From contig CAKUUG010000034.1 of assembly GCA_934692665.1 (NCBI GenBank), forward strand, positions 1-23,418: a DNA stretch of 23,418 nt. The letters are read 5' to 3'. Below the pieces are notes generated by a model. That model worked only from the letters and a program-made list of their open reading frames with translations. It was not told the DNA's origin and ran no database searches. Below are positions 23,314 through 23,418 of this stretch, in pieces. How positions within the stretch are numbered: position 1 is the first letter of the stretch; each line of letters begins with the position of its first letter. The stretch comes from an uncultured Candidatus Melainabacteria bacterium (lineage in GTDB: Bacteria; Cyanobacteriota; Vampirovibrionia; Gastranaerophilales; Gastranaerophilaceae). Both the position numbers and the translations under genes were made by a program.

Positions 23314-23418
23314 ATGAAAAAAAATAATTCCAAAAAAACAATAAAATTAGGTGTATATTTGGCATTGTTAACGAGTTTGTTAATTGTTGTTGCTGTTTTG
23401 TTGTTTGCTATATATACT
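23314..23418 (+). CDS. Partial membrane protein, cut by the window end
   Basis: The frame is open for 35 codons to the window edge. A lysine- and asparagine-rich N-terminus ('MKKNNSKKTIK') is followed by one strongly hydrophobic segment (about 13-34). This is a signal anchor or signal peptide. It starts 1 base after the stop of the upstream small membrane protein, which suggests translational coupling in the flhA run. Too little is present to name it. Confidence 0.6.
   Translation, partial: MKKNNSKKTIKLGVYLALLTSLLIVVAVLLFAIYT

Noticed and set aside
1..23418. Mobile element, prophage, CRISPR array, toxin-antitoxin or horizontally acquired island
   Set aside because: No transposase, integrase, spaced direct-repeat array, attachment-site duplication or base-composition break was seen; genes are mostly core or lineage-type.

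Overview
This is an AT-rich bacterial window with short intergenic gaps and standard genetic code. It carries core genes (ispG, gatA, tadA, yraN, dgt, bioA), a two-component pair and a flagellar export gene (flhA). No rRNA, tRNA, CRISPR array, transposase or phage gene is visible. The mix of low GC, flhA, MEP-pathway isoprenoid synthesis, an OmpR-type regulator resembling cyanobacterial ones, and two small proteins sharing an N-terminal 'M-x-x-N-S...F-Q-K-x-L-V-A' motif suggests the non-photosynthetic cyanobacterial sister class Vampirovibrionia (Melainabacteria), probably order Gastranaerophilales. That placement rests on recalled protein style, not on a phylogenetic test.

Layout. (1) 18-1070, minus: ispG. 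It is divergent from a plus-strand run (1138-7302) of two paralogous polytopic glycosyltransferases with a metallophosphoesterase between them, then a TPR protein and a small unassigned ORF. The ispG/glycosyltransferase gap is itself a 62-bp near-perfect palindrome. (2) 7299-9252, minus: a tandem pair of paralogous membrane proteins of unknown function. (3) 9302-10833, minus: gatA and its terminator, divergent from yraN and a GNAT-like protein (10892-11955, plus). (4) 11938-15906, minus: a compact five-gene run, nfeD-like, response regulator, histidine kinase, tadA and a TIGR02757/DUF2400 gene, joined by overlaps or a 7-nt gap. A TTGACA-N16-TATAAT promoter precedes it. (5) 15971-16771, minus: a membrane-anchored metallophosphoesterase with a degenerate active-site motif, divergent from dgt and a second GNAT-like paralog (16903-18773, plus). 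(6) 18766-20124, minus: bioA, divergent from flhA, a PilZ-domain protein, a small membrane protein and a truncated membrane ORF (20238 to the window end, plus).

How the genes may work together. The flhA-PilZ cluster links flagellar export to a predicted c-di-GMP reader. The two glycosyltransferases probably act on a lipid-linked sugar at the outer face of the inner membrane. The two-component pair is translationally coupled to membrane-quality (NfeD-like) and tRNA-modification (TadA) genes. The least explained content is the paralog pair at 7299-9252, the GNAT-like pair with the shared N-terminus, and the palindrome over the ispG/glycosyltransferase start sites. All three convergent gene junctions overlap at their 3' ends. 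No stretch over 300 bases lacks a gene.
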